From: Takifugu bimaculatus
Lineage: Eukaryota; Chordata; Actinopteri; Tetraodontiformes; Tetraodontidae
Length of the DNA stretch: 64,000 nucleotides
Reading direction: 5' to 3'
Assembly: GCA_004026145.2 (NCBI GenBank)
Contig: CP034975.1
Location: 9,953,418 to 10,017,417 of the forward strand
Under the pieces are notes generated by a model, which had not been told where the DNA came from, made no database searches, and saw only the letters and a list, made by a program, of their open reading frames with translations. Positions 48,160 to 63,100 of this stretch are shown here, piece after piece. Positions within the stretch are counted from its first letter, which is position 1. Each line of letters begins with the position of its first letter. Position numbers and translations under genes: made by a program.

Positions 48160-51100
48160 ATGCCGGTGATGAAGGGCCTCCTGGCCCCACAGAACACCTT
48201 TCTGGACGCTATTGCGACACGCTTTGATGGCACCCGTAAGTGTAACTTTTCTGAAAACTTTGTAGCTGCTTATCCCTTTCACCTCCACACTAAAGAACAA
48301 CAGTTATATTGGTTACGGCTTGTTTACAATTGACAAAAAAACCTAACATGGCTGTTTTCAGGCCACCCTTCCACTTGAAATCTGAACCAAACATCTAAAA
48401 ATCCAGACGTAAATTGACCTTCAGGAATCATTTTGTTAGTTTAACAGAGCAGAAACGGCAGCCACAGCCGTGCAGCTACGTCTGCTTGGCGCACATCTCT
48501 TGTTTTGTACCTTGTGCCACCTCAGGGGAGTTTGTATCTTGTAAACGAACACCGCGGGGACGTCGGTGTTACGTTTTTGCCTGTCAATGCAGCCTGAATG
48601 AATGTCGGGCTTGGGGGAAACAAACAGAGTCAAACGGGTGACAAAACTGTGTAACTGATGCGTTGAGTACAAAATTACAGCGTCGACCGGCGAGAGAGGC
48701 ACTCTAATGACGGGTTGGGTGTTGGCGATGTGAAGATAGACGCGTAGCATCCAGAGATGACGCGAATGGTGCTCAGTTCAGCCAGGGGGGGAGGGCAAGG
48801 GTCATACACATATGGCCTGCTGAAGAACCCTTGTGCTAAACATAGAATGTGCCAACTCCAGGGGGCTGCTCTTTGGTTGAACCCTGACATCTGCGTGACG
48901 GAAGCAAAAAGAATTTGCTTCGTTGTAAAATGACAACCAATACGGAACAAATTCTGCCTAAACCAGCAATATATATTTTCCATTTTCTTCTCCTTGTTTG
49001 TGTGTCTACTCCCCCCCTACACATTTGTGCATAAACAACCCGACGATGAGCATTTAGAGCAACAGGGGTTCGGATAAAAGCGTCTCACTGAAGCAGGCTG
49101 CGCATCTTTGCTGCTGTGCGCCAGTTTTTGCCACTTCCAAACCATTCTCAAAACCGCCACGAGGCTACCGCTCCAATAGGCGTGTCGGAGTGCCCGCAGC
49201 TCAAAATAGCTTCCTTCCTGTTGCCTGGGTGACACGGTCCCGCTACTTTCATGGATGATGCTGAAACAGTTTTGGTCTTTTAGAGAAAGACAGTGTGCTG
49301 ACAAGAACCCACTTGAACTTTCAGCCTTTTTGACTCAAGTTCTTTAGGGCTGCAGCTGGTCTCTCATCTTGGAATGACATGGCTTAAATGGAGTGGCATT
49401 GTCTGCCGTACAGCTGGGATCATTCACTGTCACCTGCACCTGGTTGCAGTATTCAACATTGCTGTATTTACCCATGATTAAGAATCTTATTTAGTGGCAT
49501 ATTTCAACTGCTGAAGCTTTAAATCTTTAAGGCTTTGTAGCTAAACACATTTAATATATATATAATTTTTTTTTTCCATGAGCAGAACACAAAAGCCCTT
49601 TCAAAGTATCTTTAAATCTTAAATCTTCAAGGCATAGATTAAAAGCAATTCTACATAAAATACCTAAATGTTAGCTACATTTCCCACAGCCTCTCTCCAT
49701 TAGAAACCTGATGAATATATTTTAATATTTTTAATACCTCTTCCTTCTCTACGTGTCAAGAAGTTCTCACGCTCACACCCGCCAGTCGATCTGAGCTGAC
49801 CTTTGGGAATCTCCTTTATAATACCAAAAGCAATATTAAGCAGTTTTGCTCAACGGAGAAAATTGCACTTCTGTAGCAATTTCTCTTTGCGCAATATAGA
49901 AAATGTCACAACGGGTTAAATCAATAACCTTTGGCACTGCACAACATTTGACTCATGGCAATGTCAGCAGTCCTCCTAATGGGGTTGGTCTAGTGTACAC
50001 TTTATACTATATGTACTGTATATAGCATATAAATAGTATGCTCATCAAGTGTTTTGTAGTTGTCACTGGATGTTACATGTCATCATTTGGTTACAGCTGA
50101 GGCTGACCTAAATGTAAAAAAAAAAATAAAAAGATTTTTTTTGCTGCAGGAAACATCAACCCAGCAGATTTCAGTTGACACACCGGCTGTAATCTAGAGC
50201 TTATAGTCCTTTTATCTCCACTGTCATGTTACTTGTATATGTGTGGTTGGAGGCGACAAACGCGCCTGTCCTTTACACCCTTCCCCACCCCTTCGAGCTC
50301 CTTTCCACAACCTCCCCTGCGGAGTTTTCACATTGACAGCAGCACTTTCCCCGTGGTTACGCTGGCCCGCGAGCCAGCTGCAGACGGAGATAAGAACCCG
50401 GTTTATTTCCCCCCTAAACACTTTTCAGCTGAAAGGCAACCGATGAGCCAAAGGAGAGGCAACGAGAACGGTCAGATTGAACGTCACAGGGGTCATTGTT
50501 TACCAGCTGACCGCTGGGTTTAAATAGGAAGCAGCAAAGGCCAACAGATGTCAGCAGGCGCCGGAGCTATTGTTTGTCCCCATCCATTGCTTTTAAAGAT
50601 GCTGCTTGTTGGGTTTTACAGGTTCAATAGCACTGACATGATTAAGTAGTTGCATCTCTTTGACTTGGTATGTGGTTCTTCGGCGATGGTCTCCTGTCCA
50701 AACTTTTAGTGTGTTACATTCGAATCTATAAACTGTATTTCACACATTGTAGCACGATGAATGCAAAAGGGCAGCAAATCTTGACAAGAAGCTCCTGCAA
50801 CTAGCTTCCCCTTCCCCATGTGAATTGGATGTGCCCCCAGTCACTGCTTTCTCTGCAGCAGTGCAAGGAGTGCAATCTCTCATTCCATCATTGATGTTAC
50901 TGTATGAGAATGCAATTATTTTTCAATTAGTCTCTGTTGTCAAATGCTGCTAAACGCCATTAAAGACCATCTAGGAAATTAGTTGCAATTTCTATGGGAA
51001 GGTTCTGTGACAGATATTTCACAGTTTATAGGGCAGCTAACTTCTGTAGACTCTCTCAGGACTCCTCTGCCACTGATTTAACAGACCAGTGACCTTTTCC

Positions 51101-54100
51101 TCGGCAAGCCCTCTTCTCTTCGTCCCATCTGCCCCAATTAGTAATTACATGCTGCTGGGTGGTAATTTGCTGGTGAGGCAGTGGCCTTATCTCAGTCTTT
51201 CTTGTACTGAGGAACTCCTGCATTGCATAGCTAAAGCATATTGTTAGCGGTAGCATGTAGCATCATCTTGTCACATTACAGTTGCTGCACATCAGCACAG
51301 ATGCGCAATTAAGGGACCTGGCACGGCAGAGCAGCTACTCAAAGCTATATCCATAAGAGGATTATGGTCCAAGAATTGAAGCATTGTCAAAATTCCTCTC
51401 ACTCACACACAAAATCTTAAGACCGGGGCAAAATTACATGAATTCGCATTTTGCGCTGGTTGAGCATTAGCAGGTTGTAAAGAAAGCGGCAAAAACAAGA
51501 AACAGGAGAATGGCACAAAAAATAGAGTATTTATAATCAAACAGGCTGTTCATTAGCATCCCATTTTATGATTAAAGCCAAAATAACCGAATGTGTCAAC
51601 AAGAAAGATGAAGGGTGGCCCTCCATTGCTTGATCCAAGGGCTTTTAGAAGGTTGGGGGGTAATGTTGTGGTCAAGATGGCTTCACCGGGGAAATTTTAG
51701 GGCCTGGAACTGACGTCTGTTTCTGTAAACTTCCCTTTCCACCCATCCCAAGTGCTCCCAATGGGCTTTAGATCAGGGGATCAAGCTGAATGGTCCAAAA
51801 TGACCACTTTATTCTGCTGTAATAGGTCCATTTTAGGGAGGGTTTAGCATTGTCCTGTTGGAATACCAAGCATTACAGTACAGGCAGGGACAACATGGCC
51901 ACATAACTGGCTGACATTCGTTCTTCCTGCGCTTCTCTGAGCTGCATTGTTTCTTCTAAAGGAAAAGCACCCTAGAACGTGATGGAGCCTCCTCTTTTGG
52001 AAATTTTGGAAGTCACAAGAACTTAACCTTCCCATCAGAGAGTTAAAAACCTTTCCCACCTTTAAATAGTCCATGTCTGGTGTTTTAAGAAGCTTGTAAA
52101 GATGCTTTTTTGTTCTTTATGTCTTTATGTGCTGTGTTATCGGGCTGGGGTCACATCTGTAATTAACGGCCTTAATTTGGATCATTAATACGGTGCCTGT
52201 GTATTCAGGGAAAACCTTTGAGATCCTCCAGGTGAAGATTTTTTTGGGTCGACCACTTAACCTTTGTGTTTCATAGCCCTCGGGATCATTTAAGGGCTCA
52301 GTGCGTTCCACCTCGGCAACAATGACACAATGTGAGAGGCTAAACAATCCCAGTACGAAGACAGAAAGCCTTCTTTTCCCTTTGCCTTCAGAAAGTCGTG
52401 ATAGTGTGGATGCCCGAAGAAAATGACACAAAAGATCCAGATTATGATTTGTTAAGGCTGTGATCTTGAACGGCTGCTGAACAGCCTGTTGGAGTAAAAA
52501 TGCTTTTTGGATTGTGCATCTCTAGTTACAATCTGCTTATGACCCACCAAAGTACAAAATCTCATCATGCTTTGCCCCAAAAGATTTTGTTCAGGAGTTT
52601 AATATTCAGTAGCAGTTAATATACCGTAGTTATCATGTAATTTTAATTTTTGGAATTAGCTGCTAGCTTACTGTTGATTAAAAACAGGTTAAATTGTTTT
52701 CATGTGCTACATACTGTATAATAACTCCAGCTAGCAGCCAGTTAGTGTTAACACTCCACGTTTAAGTGCACCTTTATCATGTTCTGAAGAGCTTAGCAAG
52801 GCGCTACATGACAGATGTGATGTTACAGATGCAATGTTTGCAGACTTAACCTACTCTGACTCTGAACTTTGAACATTAAAATGCATGACAGTGCATTTAG
52901 TTGCATGTATTCAAAACTTAAACTCACATATGACATTTTGAAGATTTTTAAAAAAATAACAATCACAAAAAGTGAATGCCATTGATGATTGATTAGTGTT
53001 TAGAAGACATCACAACTTTTGAATTCTAACTCTGTCAGCACCCACCCTGGTTCAGGGGCCAGAACACTAAGTTAAGTTTTACCTATTCTTACGAAACATT
53101 ACATAAACTAGACATGCTTTCCTGTAACACCAGCTGACTCACTGACTTTTGCAGGACAAATTATAGAACACAGGAAAGAGGGCATGCTGCTTGTTTGCTG
53201 ACATGCCATGTTTGTTCAGCCACTGTTCCTAGGACTTCTCTTTCTTCCAGTTCCATGGAAAAGTTGTGCAACAGTTAAGACATTATATATATATAACACA
53301 AAGACTCCAGTTTCCACAAGCAAAGATCTGCACTGTGTCACACAGGCATGAAAGCCTGTTGATGGATCTGTCTAACGCCTGTCTTCCTCGGTAATCCTGC
53401 AGTGATAGCGTACACGCAGGGAAAGTTGTCACCGTACAGAAAATACAGCCTTATGTTCTGCTTTACACTGCATGGCCAATTAAAGTTCCAAGATTGTGGA
53501 TTTACTACTTGCCCTGTGGAATCAGAACAGTTTAGATCACCCCAAGTGCACATGTGTGCGGCTTCAAAACAAATCCCAAAGGTGGACATTTTCACCAGAA
53601 AGGACTGTGACTACATGGTGCTGGAGGAGGGGTAATGTGCTGTCAGAGTAGCTAGTCCTCAGTCCCCCCCCCTTGCTGTGGTACCTTTCTGTGTCCTGGT
53701 GCCACCAAACAGGAACGTTTGGCTGCTCTTTTTTGTCATAATTTGACAATAAAGGGCAATCAAGTCTAGATTAAAAGCTGTCTTTAAGAGGTTCACCTGC
53801 TCAGAATGTCGAAAGTTTTTAGAAGGACAGAGTTTGCTGTTTAAATGCAAATATTAGCATGATGGTGCTGCAGTGTAACAGCATATTGAAAAAACATTTT
53901 CTGTTTAGATTCACCATGAACCTCTGCAAGAACATGTATCTCAGAATCTGCAACAGCATTTTTTTTGGGGTGTGTGTGGGGATGGGGGGGTTCAGAAAGG
54001 TTACCTAAGCATTAAAGTAGTGAGGAGATAGTAAGGGTTAATTTTGAGACAAGTGATCCCTTTGACATCTGCAAGAAGAGTCACCGAAGCAGGAGTGATC

Positions 54101-57100
54101 GGGTAAAGATTCTTCACGTTTCATCTGGCGCCCATGTGTTCATTTTACAGCTATTTTTAGTCTCATTGGATTTTGTTTAATTAACATTTTCTGATTGGTA
54201 TTTGTTTCTCTTTGACATGTTTCTGTAAGTCTGCGGACTCTTGCGGTGTGAAATATGTATCATAGGTTCTTGTCTGTTTGGGCTGCAGTGTTCCTTTAAG
54301 ACAGACGGAGGGTCCAATTGTTTGGTGAACAAACAGCAAACGCACTGCAGCAAAAAGCTGCCTTAGCTTAACAAGGTCACACGTGTTTAGCAACCGAGGA
54401 AAGGTGTGACGTCAAAGTGAGATTAATATACAGTATACAGTTTTGGTATGCGGTGCAGAGGCCCAGGTGCTGTGAGGATCTACCCAGGGAGGAAAATAGG
54501 CCTGCTGTCACAGAACTGTCCATGGTTCTGAGGGCCAAGCAGAGCTGTTTCTGGTCCTGATATCACACTGTAGTGTCCTAGATTCCATAAGCCCCTACTG
54601 TACTTTAAAACTGATTTATCATTGATTTACCCATTGTAAGGATTCATTTTGGATCTTAAGGTTTTTCTGCGTGTGATGGAGGCACATTTTATATTTCCAA
54701 CTGCAGCCTAAGATTTTTATAAAGATAATTTCTGACTAAAACCTACAGGCGGTGGTAGCTCAGTCTGTTGGGAACTAGGCTGAGAAGCGGAGGGTTCCTG
54801 GATCACACCCCAGCGGAGACAAAACCTAGAAGGTGTTCTGATAGTATGGGAAGGTGCAGAACCCCTTCATTGCATTGCCAAGGTACCCTTGAGCAACGTA
54901 CAAGATCCAACAAATGCTCATATAGGTGATGCATCCAGGGGTGGCCCCTGCCTTCACTCATTGTGTACCCTCCCCAAGACCCTGGAGGGGATAAAGCAGT
55001 TAAGAAGATGGGAAGGCAGGACTTTCTGACTAACAGCAGTGTTTTATATTAAATGAGACAATCGATAAGATGTACTCATTCCTATCTAATGTAGTCCCTG
55101 AAAGTTTATGAAATAATGCTCACAAATTAAGGTTGAAAAGATTAGATTTGTGAAACATATGTTTTGCGTTTATTGTTATTTATCAAGATTTAAAGCTCAT
55201 CGAAATTTGCATTTGGTTTTTTGGAAAGTTGTGGTTACTTGCATTTTTACAATCACCTTTTTAAAAGCACTGGCTTTTTATCGGTTTATATCAGCCAACC
55301 AATTAAATTCTCCTACATGGGAATCAACCAGTGAGCTTTGTTCCTGTTTTAATCTTCAAGTCAGCTGATGCCGGTTCCTTGAGCTGGCCACACCAAACGA
55401 TTGGGCCTGGGGGAAATTAAATTACTGTCACTGACTCTGCCATGACTGTGATTCATGCTCACTTTGAACTTTTAAACTAGTGCTGATAGGAATGTGCAAA
55501 GCTTCGACTTTGGTTAAAAAGAGTCAAGCAAACTTTGATTCTAGTACAAAGAGAAACTGAGTATAATTAGTATATGATACAGCTGGAAAATCTTGGAACT
55601 GTGTTGCTGAATTTTCCTGCCTACGTTAGGTTTTTACACACCTTTTCATGATTCCATTTGAACAGACAGTAACTTCCTGTTGGGTAACGCCCAGGGCCAC
55701 CGCGGCTACCCTATTGTCTACTGCTCCGATGGCTTCTGTGAACTGACGGGCTTCACGAGAACCGAGGTGATGCAGAAGAACTGCGGCTGCCACTTCCTTT
55801 TCGGGGCTGACACCAGCGAGCATGTGGCGCAGCAGATGTTGAAGGCTCTGGAGGGTCGCGAAGAGTACCAGGCCGAGGTCTACTTCTACAAGAAAAATGG
55901 TGGGTGTCATGAAGTCATGAAAAAGGAGAGCGGGGTGATTTGGACATAACCTCTAATTCTCAGGACATTAAGTCATGATTTTATTGATTTATTGGAACCT
56001 TTTTTGAAAAGGTATGATTCTTCACAACAGAAGTTCAAACACAACGCTCCAGATTTGTCCCGTGTTTGCGTTAAAGATGTTTAAAGTCCTTTAAACGGTC
56101 AAAGATTAAAGCCCTTCATATATAAGTTAAATTACTGATTCATTTTTATCAGCATTTGTGGATGGCTGAAACATAATGTCATGCATGGAATATAGACATT
56201 ACTGTTTAGGCCTCTTGGGGATTAAGTGTGAAAACTACTAGCGTAATTACCCTCCTGATTACTAAATAGTAAAGTGCTTTTATATAAAAAGCCATAGATT
56301 AAGCAAGAAACAAAGAACTCCTCTCCTATTTGCTGCAAACATGCAGTTATAGAAAGTACGCAGCATTGTTTTGGGTAGCCAAGCAGTTTCTGCACACTTT
56401 AATGAGCACACTATGAATTGACAGGGTCTTCAATCTGTGGTGTTTCCCGACCATTTATCACACCAGCCCCCCTCAAAATGAATCCATATACACTTTGTGC
56501 TGTGTTTTCCAGAAAAGATGTAGGTGTATCTATAGCTCAGGTGTGGAATTGAATTTTTTTCCCCCTCCTTCCAGGTGTGGCCTTCTGGTGTCTGCTAGAC
56601 ATTGTGCCCATAAAGAATGAGAAAGGCGAAATGGTCCTCTTCCTCTTTTCTTTCAAGGACATCTCTGACATGCATGGCAGGGGGAACCACAACAGCAAGA
56701 AGGACGGTACGATGTGAACACTCTTATTTGCTAATTTTGAGCATGATTTATTAGCGGAGACACTCTGGTTCCCCCCCACCGGCTTTCATTTTGTCTGTGC
56801 TGCTCTGTTCATCTCTGTTAGACCGACTGGGTTGGCATTTGCTCATGAGAAAAGAGCATTGTAACGTGGGATTGATTTGGTTGTGTCTTCAAGTGAAAGA
56901 CAAGGGAAATAATGCTAGCGTCACGGCGTAAAGCAGCAAAAATGTTAATCTGACAGAGGTGAAGCATTGCTTCGACTGATACGGTGTTCTCTTCGAGCAT
57001 TCCCGTTGTTCTAATCTGGTGCGCAGTGATCTGAGGGACTGTTTGACAGGTACGGAAGACAAGAGGCACAGGAGGAAGAATGGCTCTCGCTTCACCGAGG

Positions 57101-60100
57101 CCCGCAAACGTGGCCGTACCATGTTGTACCACCTGACCAGCCAGTTCTCAAGGGGAGGAAAACGGGAGGTCAACCTGGGTGGAGTGAGTACTTTTGCCAT
57201 TCTGTAACACTGTCTGAGCCCACTTTCTTCCTGTACCCTTGAAGAAAAATGATCATTTAGGAGTTGATCAGACATGTAGCACTCAGCCTCAGTCTGGTGC
57301 TTGAATTATTAATGCTGATATCTATAAAAAGGGGAGAGGTTTTTTTTTAAAGCCCAATCTACGGGGAGCCTCGACCTAGATCCACACAGTTTCCCTGTCT
57401 GAAAAATCAATATTTTACCCTGAGAGGGGTCCTGAGTGAAGACTTTTCGTCCACCTTGCTTTTTGGAGGCTCACACACACACACACACACACACATTTTT
57501 GCACTAATATCTTTGTGAGGACTTTCATGACATAAAATTAATCCTTAAACAGTCCAGTGAAGTTGTGGGGACCAACCAAAATTCTCACTTCCTAAAAAGG
57601 TCCTAGTAGAGTATTTTGGTAGTCAGTATGTAGTAATTATAAGAAAACACACACACACACGCACCCCCCCACACACACACACACGCACACACTGTCCATA
57701 AAAAGAAATGTTAGTCCTAAACCATAAATATTCATAAAGCAGTAATTCCTGTAATATACAGATTTAGTCGTTATACTACTATTTGTCATAAGCTCTATTA
57801 ATAGTTTCTGTTTTTGCTCTTCACAATGACTTTAAGGTTCCAATAAAGCTGTTTGCTACCTGTTAATGTGCAACCGTTTTATCACACTCCGATTTTGCTG
57901 CTAGGAAGAGTTGTGTGTTTTTTTCCCCCTTTTAAAGTGGATCACCATTTTGAGATAATCCCATTTCATCCCTGCAAAGGCTCAGATACCAATAGGTCGG
58001 TACTCAAACCTGTCCTTCACTATGGAGCATTTCATCCCACAAGGCTTAAAGCCATTCAGAACCTTTGGGGATGAATTACAATGTGGAAAGTAAATACCAA
58101 AAGCCTGAAAGACATTCATAAGTCAGCCTCCTAATATTTCCATTTGCAAATTAGAAAATGTTGGAGAGGGAACAAATTGTCTGCATACGCCCATGGCACC
58201 ACAAACTGGATTTTTAAGTTCCTTGGCTGTCTAGTAAGCAGAATATGTTTCTCTAACAAGGTTATAGCATTTGTTAGAAAACTTACTGGCAGCAATTTCA
58301 AAATGGATGTGTGATTGTTGATTTGTGAAAGAAGATACAGTCTGACCTGCAGGTACCTTCCTGAAAATAAATATGAGACCTGGACTCCCTGTTTGGCAGA
58401 TTTCCTGCTCCCTCCTACATACAGATGGCAGTATTCAACAGCGCACACATACAACAAACACACACTCACAAATCCTTGTACTTCTTTGTGAGGACTTTCA
58501 TAGACACAATGCAGTCCCCAGCCCCTTACTTACCCGATCCCTAACCATCCTAACTAACCCCCTAACTATAACCCACCCTCTAATTCTAACCTAATCCCAA
58601 TTCTACCCTCAAAAGTAAAACCATGTTTTACCCATCAAACAACTTTAGTTGTGGGGATTTGCCAAAATGTCCTAATTTTTCTGGTAGAATGAATATTTTG
58701 GTACTCTACAAAGCAACTAGAAGAACACACACAATGTAAGGCCTTGATAAGTGTGCATCCATAGTATAAATACTAAATATCTTATCTAAAGTTGACATTT
58801 TCCCATGTTTACTTAATTGTTTATCAAATTCTACATGGAGGACCTCACAGAGTTTCACCAGCAATGCAGTTATAGTCTTTTTTTAGTAACATATTTAACC
58901 CAGGACAGCTGGGGTAGTTTAGAACTCCTGCCCAAGGACTCTGAACTCCCATTGCTGGGGTACCTGCTCCGCACTGTGGCATATAGAAAAAGGGGTTGTC
59001 AGCTGGTTTTACATGTTTGCTCTCCCTCACCATCTGGCACACAAGCCTCATCTCTTTTTTGGCTTCTTCCCACTCGATCTTGCTCTTACTCCTCATATTT
59101 CCTCTTAGTCCATAGTTCCTATTTTACTTTGCCATCATCTCCCCTACTTTTGCTCCATTTATTTGCCCTACAAATATTAACGCCCTCCAGCCAATATTGC
59201 ATTCAGTACATTACATGTCCAATCAAAATGCTGAAGTATTTTGTTTTTGATGGCTTTCATTTTCTGCAAATTAATTATCTAAGTGAGTTATATTTATTTC
59301 TAATTATGTTAAAATGTAATTGTTCTTAATGAGTTATTCATGATGTGAGACCAGATGATGCGATTACTGAAGAAATGATGGTGGTTATTAATGGGCTTCT
59401 GTGAAAGCCGACACTCAACAACACCTGCTGACTTATTGCTGGAGCAGCCATCAGCTCTGCGTGAGCATACTCGCGCGTCTGCTCAGACGCAGAGCCGCAT
59501 GGGCGTTTTTGGTGATTTGTTCTGAAACAACTGCAGGAATCTGTTCATTTGACTCACCCTTAGAGGTTGCCATGGTGATCACAACTACCTTGGAGCAAAT
59601 AGCAGATGTTATGATGCAACTCTTGCCAGACAGGGTTTTTTGGTAGTCTCATTAAAGTAAACTGGTTGACCTAACATCGTACTTTCCATTTTCATGAAAA
59701 TGTTGATCTATGCCGTCTTTGTGACCAACCTCATTCTTTATGGTTTAATGTGTATGTTTTTTCTTTAACAATATTCTGTCAATACCCAAATCACGGTTAA
59801 GGACAGTGAAGTATGTTCTCACAAAAAAAACAAGCCTCCAATGAGTTAAAAATTCACAACACAATGTAAGACAACCAAGTCTTCTTATTTTCCTAAAAGA
59901 GCTTTTATTTTATGGTATTTATAGACAGTTAAGTAACAAATAAAAAGAACTTTGACCACTGTTTTCCTCCCACTGACGCCAGTGTATCTTGTACCATTGT
60001 ACTTTTTTTTCAGCCTTATCCGTGTTTCTCTCAGTATTGATAAGTTTAAACGTGGCCCTGCACCTTCACCACACAGTCAACCACATTTAGAGAACATCAG

Positions 60101-63100
60101 CGCCACTGAGGAAAACTTCCATTTTAGCTTCTTGGCAGAGAAAAGAAAAATAGATTTTTTTTCCATTCAAGAAGTGAGGTTCAGGATACAGTCTATTGTT
60201 GAAGCTGAGCTGAAACACACTTTTAAACTGCCATTCTATTGCAGTGGATGAATTTCTAGTATGTTGGTGTCAGGGGCAGTTCTTGCTGGGTAGGGGCAAA
60301 ACACGGAAGGATGCCTAATGGGTAACCTTTAATGGGATTACCCTTATTAGTGTAGAACCTGAAATCTCGTTGCCTGCCCTTTTCTCTATCTATCTTGATC
60401 CACAAAGCACCTGAGCCTGCAATGGGTCCACTGGTCTCATCTGGGCCCAGGTCTTCTTCCCAGGTGGGGCTCTGTGCTCTGATCATAGATTTTTAGATTT
60501 CCATTTTCCATTTTTTTAGATTTCCATTTTCTTTTTCAGTTCAGTTATATTCTGATGGAGTTTTTGTTTTATCTGCCATTCTGTCAGTGTAGTGAGTGCT
60601 GGAACTAATCCAAAACAACTGACAACTGGCACTGACTTGATTTTGTAGTGTTCATAATTGGGATTGCATCTCCTACAGATTGGTCATTGTTGTCACCAAG
60701 TGTGAGAATTCTGAGTGTCTGCAGTGAAGATGGAATGACAATGTGGCTGCGTCCTGCTCCTTCTTTCCATCCCATATTTGAGTTTGGGCTGTTTAGGCAG
60801 AAACAAGCTGTAAATGATGAAGGCATTGTCTGCATGTGTGAGCATGTGTGCTGCTAAAATGGACAGTGGTGATGATTTTCACATTTAGAAAAGTTTTTTT
60901 TTTTTTAAAATTAGACTCAATGAAGTAAATGATAGCTAGCAAATTGTTAGACCATGACCTTGAAGTTGGAGCAATGTCAGTGTTAGCTTCATGTTTATAT
61001 GACTCAGAAAATAAAGGTTGCACAACTATGATCTACAAATATAAAATAAATATTATAGTTTATCCAGTCCAATTTTCCCGTACAGACAAACCTGTCATAT
61101 TTTACATAAATAAGTGAATCTCGATTCTATCACACGCGAGACCACTGTATCCTCTTGCCTATCCAGGACAGTTTTGTTGGGAACCCCAAAGAATTCTGGG
61201 AGATGTAGTTCAGAACAGTAACTCTGGGCTATAGTGGGATTAAATGACATTTGAAGACCAGCTGGTACTGTGTAACAGGCAGTTCAGCAGTGTTCCAGCT
61301 TTGCTGGGCTTTTCTAATCACAGAGATGTGCTCAGATGACCAGTCCAACTGCCAAAGGTCAGCTGGCTGTTAAGACCTCTGTGTCGCAAAGCAAGTTAAG
61401 AAAAAAAAAGGCAGCTTTCGCTGAAACATAGCCACAGCTGTTAATAACAGTCAGCAGTTCTAGATTATTCCAACTGTGGTCACAAATGTCTGGTCAGCCA
61501 CAAATCAAGCAGAACCCACTGACAGAAGGAGCTTTCCTTGTAACTGTTACTGCATACAAGAATTTATCCAGTGTCCAGGAACATTAATCACTTTTATATG
61601 ACATGATATTCTTTAAAATGATGTCCTACCCCTTGGTGATTGACTCATGTCAAACGATCTGTGCAGATATGACACCCTCAATCCTTCACCCCTCAAAATG
61701 GGTCAGGAAATAAACCCTTTTAGAGAAAAGAAGAAACTTGAAGGAAAACCACTGCCGAGCCAACCGTCCTCCTAAAAATGGCAGACTTTAGTTGTAATGA
61801 TGGAATGTGTTTTATTTTCTCCAACGAACCAGCTCAGTTTGTCAGGATGGTGCATCAAAGTGCATCTTTTTTGCTACATGTCAACCTGGCAGCATCAGAC
61901 TTCTTGGAAAAGAGTTCAAGCTTAATGAACCAGCCTCCTCATTGCTGGCCCACACCTTTTTTTGAAGGCCGCATTGTTCTCAGATGGATTACAGCTTATT
62001 TATCTCCTCTTGCTGTTTCCCTCACTCCCGTTAAAGGTAATAGCTCCTTCTGCTGTCACCTAAATGTGGTTAAGGCTCTTACATGCCAAGTGCACAGCCT
62101 CATTTGGAATGCTGCGCTCACATTATGATCTTAAATGGGCCCACCTCATCAACCACAGCAAGTTCATATTTTCTGCAAATGAAAATTAAATGAGTTGAAT
62201 AAATGACTTTAAAGAGTAAACGAAGCTGGTCTGGTTCTCCATTTTTCCACATAATGGTTCAACTGACATTCTGCTCTATGATCTGCGCATTCAAAGCACT
62301 GGTGGCATTTGAAGGGGTGCAGTCAAGCCAAGCCATGTTTGAAATGATTAGGCCCCAGTGTTGGTGGTATGTTTCCACCTCATCAAGCAAAATCCCTTTT
62401 ATGGCAGGCCACATTGGTAATGTATTACCGATTCAGGTACTTTATCAATGTCTGCAAGAGACAATTAGCAGCCTTTCCATGTTTTAGTAGGCTGCAACTT
62501 TTCTAATAACCTTGCATTTATTTCTGCACCTGCAGGTCCTGAGTGTGTTGTACATTTACTCTGCGCTTTGTCTTACAGAGCATGATCGACAAGCCTTCCA
62601 TGCCGGAGTACAAGGTGGCAGCGGTGCAGAAGTCACGTTTCATTCTGCTCCACTACAGTGTGTCCAAAGCCCTGTGGGACTGGTTGATCCTCCTCGCCAC
62701 CTTTTATGTGGCGGTGACCGTGCCCTACAATGTCAGCTTCACACCATACGAAGACACTGTCACAGCGGCACGCTCCACCATTGTCAGTGATATCGTGGTG
62801 GAAATGCTTTTTATTCTAGGCAAGTAGTGCTTTTGTTGTGGTGTTTGTTGAGATTTCCATGCAATGGGCAACGGGAGTCCCTTAATTATTTATCCTTTAA
62901 ACATTTCCAGATACCTGAATGTAATAACTCCTTTCACAGCACGCAAGAGATGACCTAAGCAGACTCTTGGTAGTGTAGTGCAGATGAGTAGTCATTCACA
63001 AAGGAATTTATGCTAATTCGATGATTATTTGCTAGGAATCCACCATCACCACTTAGCAAGAAACATTCCCTATTTCTGCGAGCTCATTAGCACTGTTGCT

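Larger units (their letters stand above)
48236..55665 (+). other. kcnh4: kcnh4 intron 1
   Basis: A 7.4 kb intron splitting the PAS-cap from the PAS core. It contains the Tc1/mariner-like relic (about 51740-52080) and SINE copy 2 (54748-55018). Overlapping open frames on both strands near 53338-53640 have no recognisable similarity. No other exon is supported. Confidence 0.75.
57184..62578 (+). other. kcnh4: kcnh4 intron 4
   Basis: A 5.4 kb intron between the linker exon and the S1 exon. It holds copies B and C of the CA-headed repeat within 1.3 kb of each other. The long open frames here (for example 58817-59329 and 61778-62128) show no domain, no codon-level similarity and no splice context, so I treat them as chance. 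Confidence 0.75.

Noticed and set aside
53338..53640. Overlapping open frames of 77-85 residues on both strands in kcnh4 intron 1
   Set aside because: No recognisable domain and no supportive splice sites; open frames of this length are expected by chance in 7 kb.
58817..59329. A 170-residue open frame in kcnh4 intron 4
   Set aside because: Composition is low-complexity Ser/Leu/Phe from pyrimidine-rich DNA, with no homologue I recognise; the opposite strand is also open.
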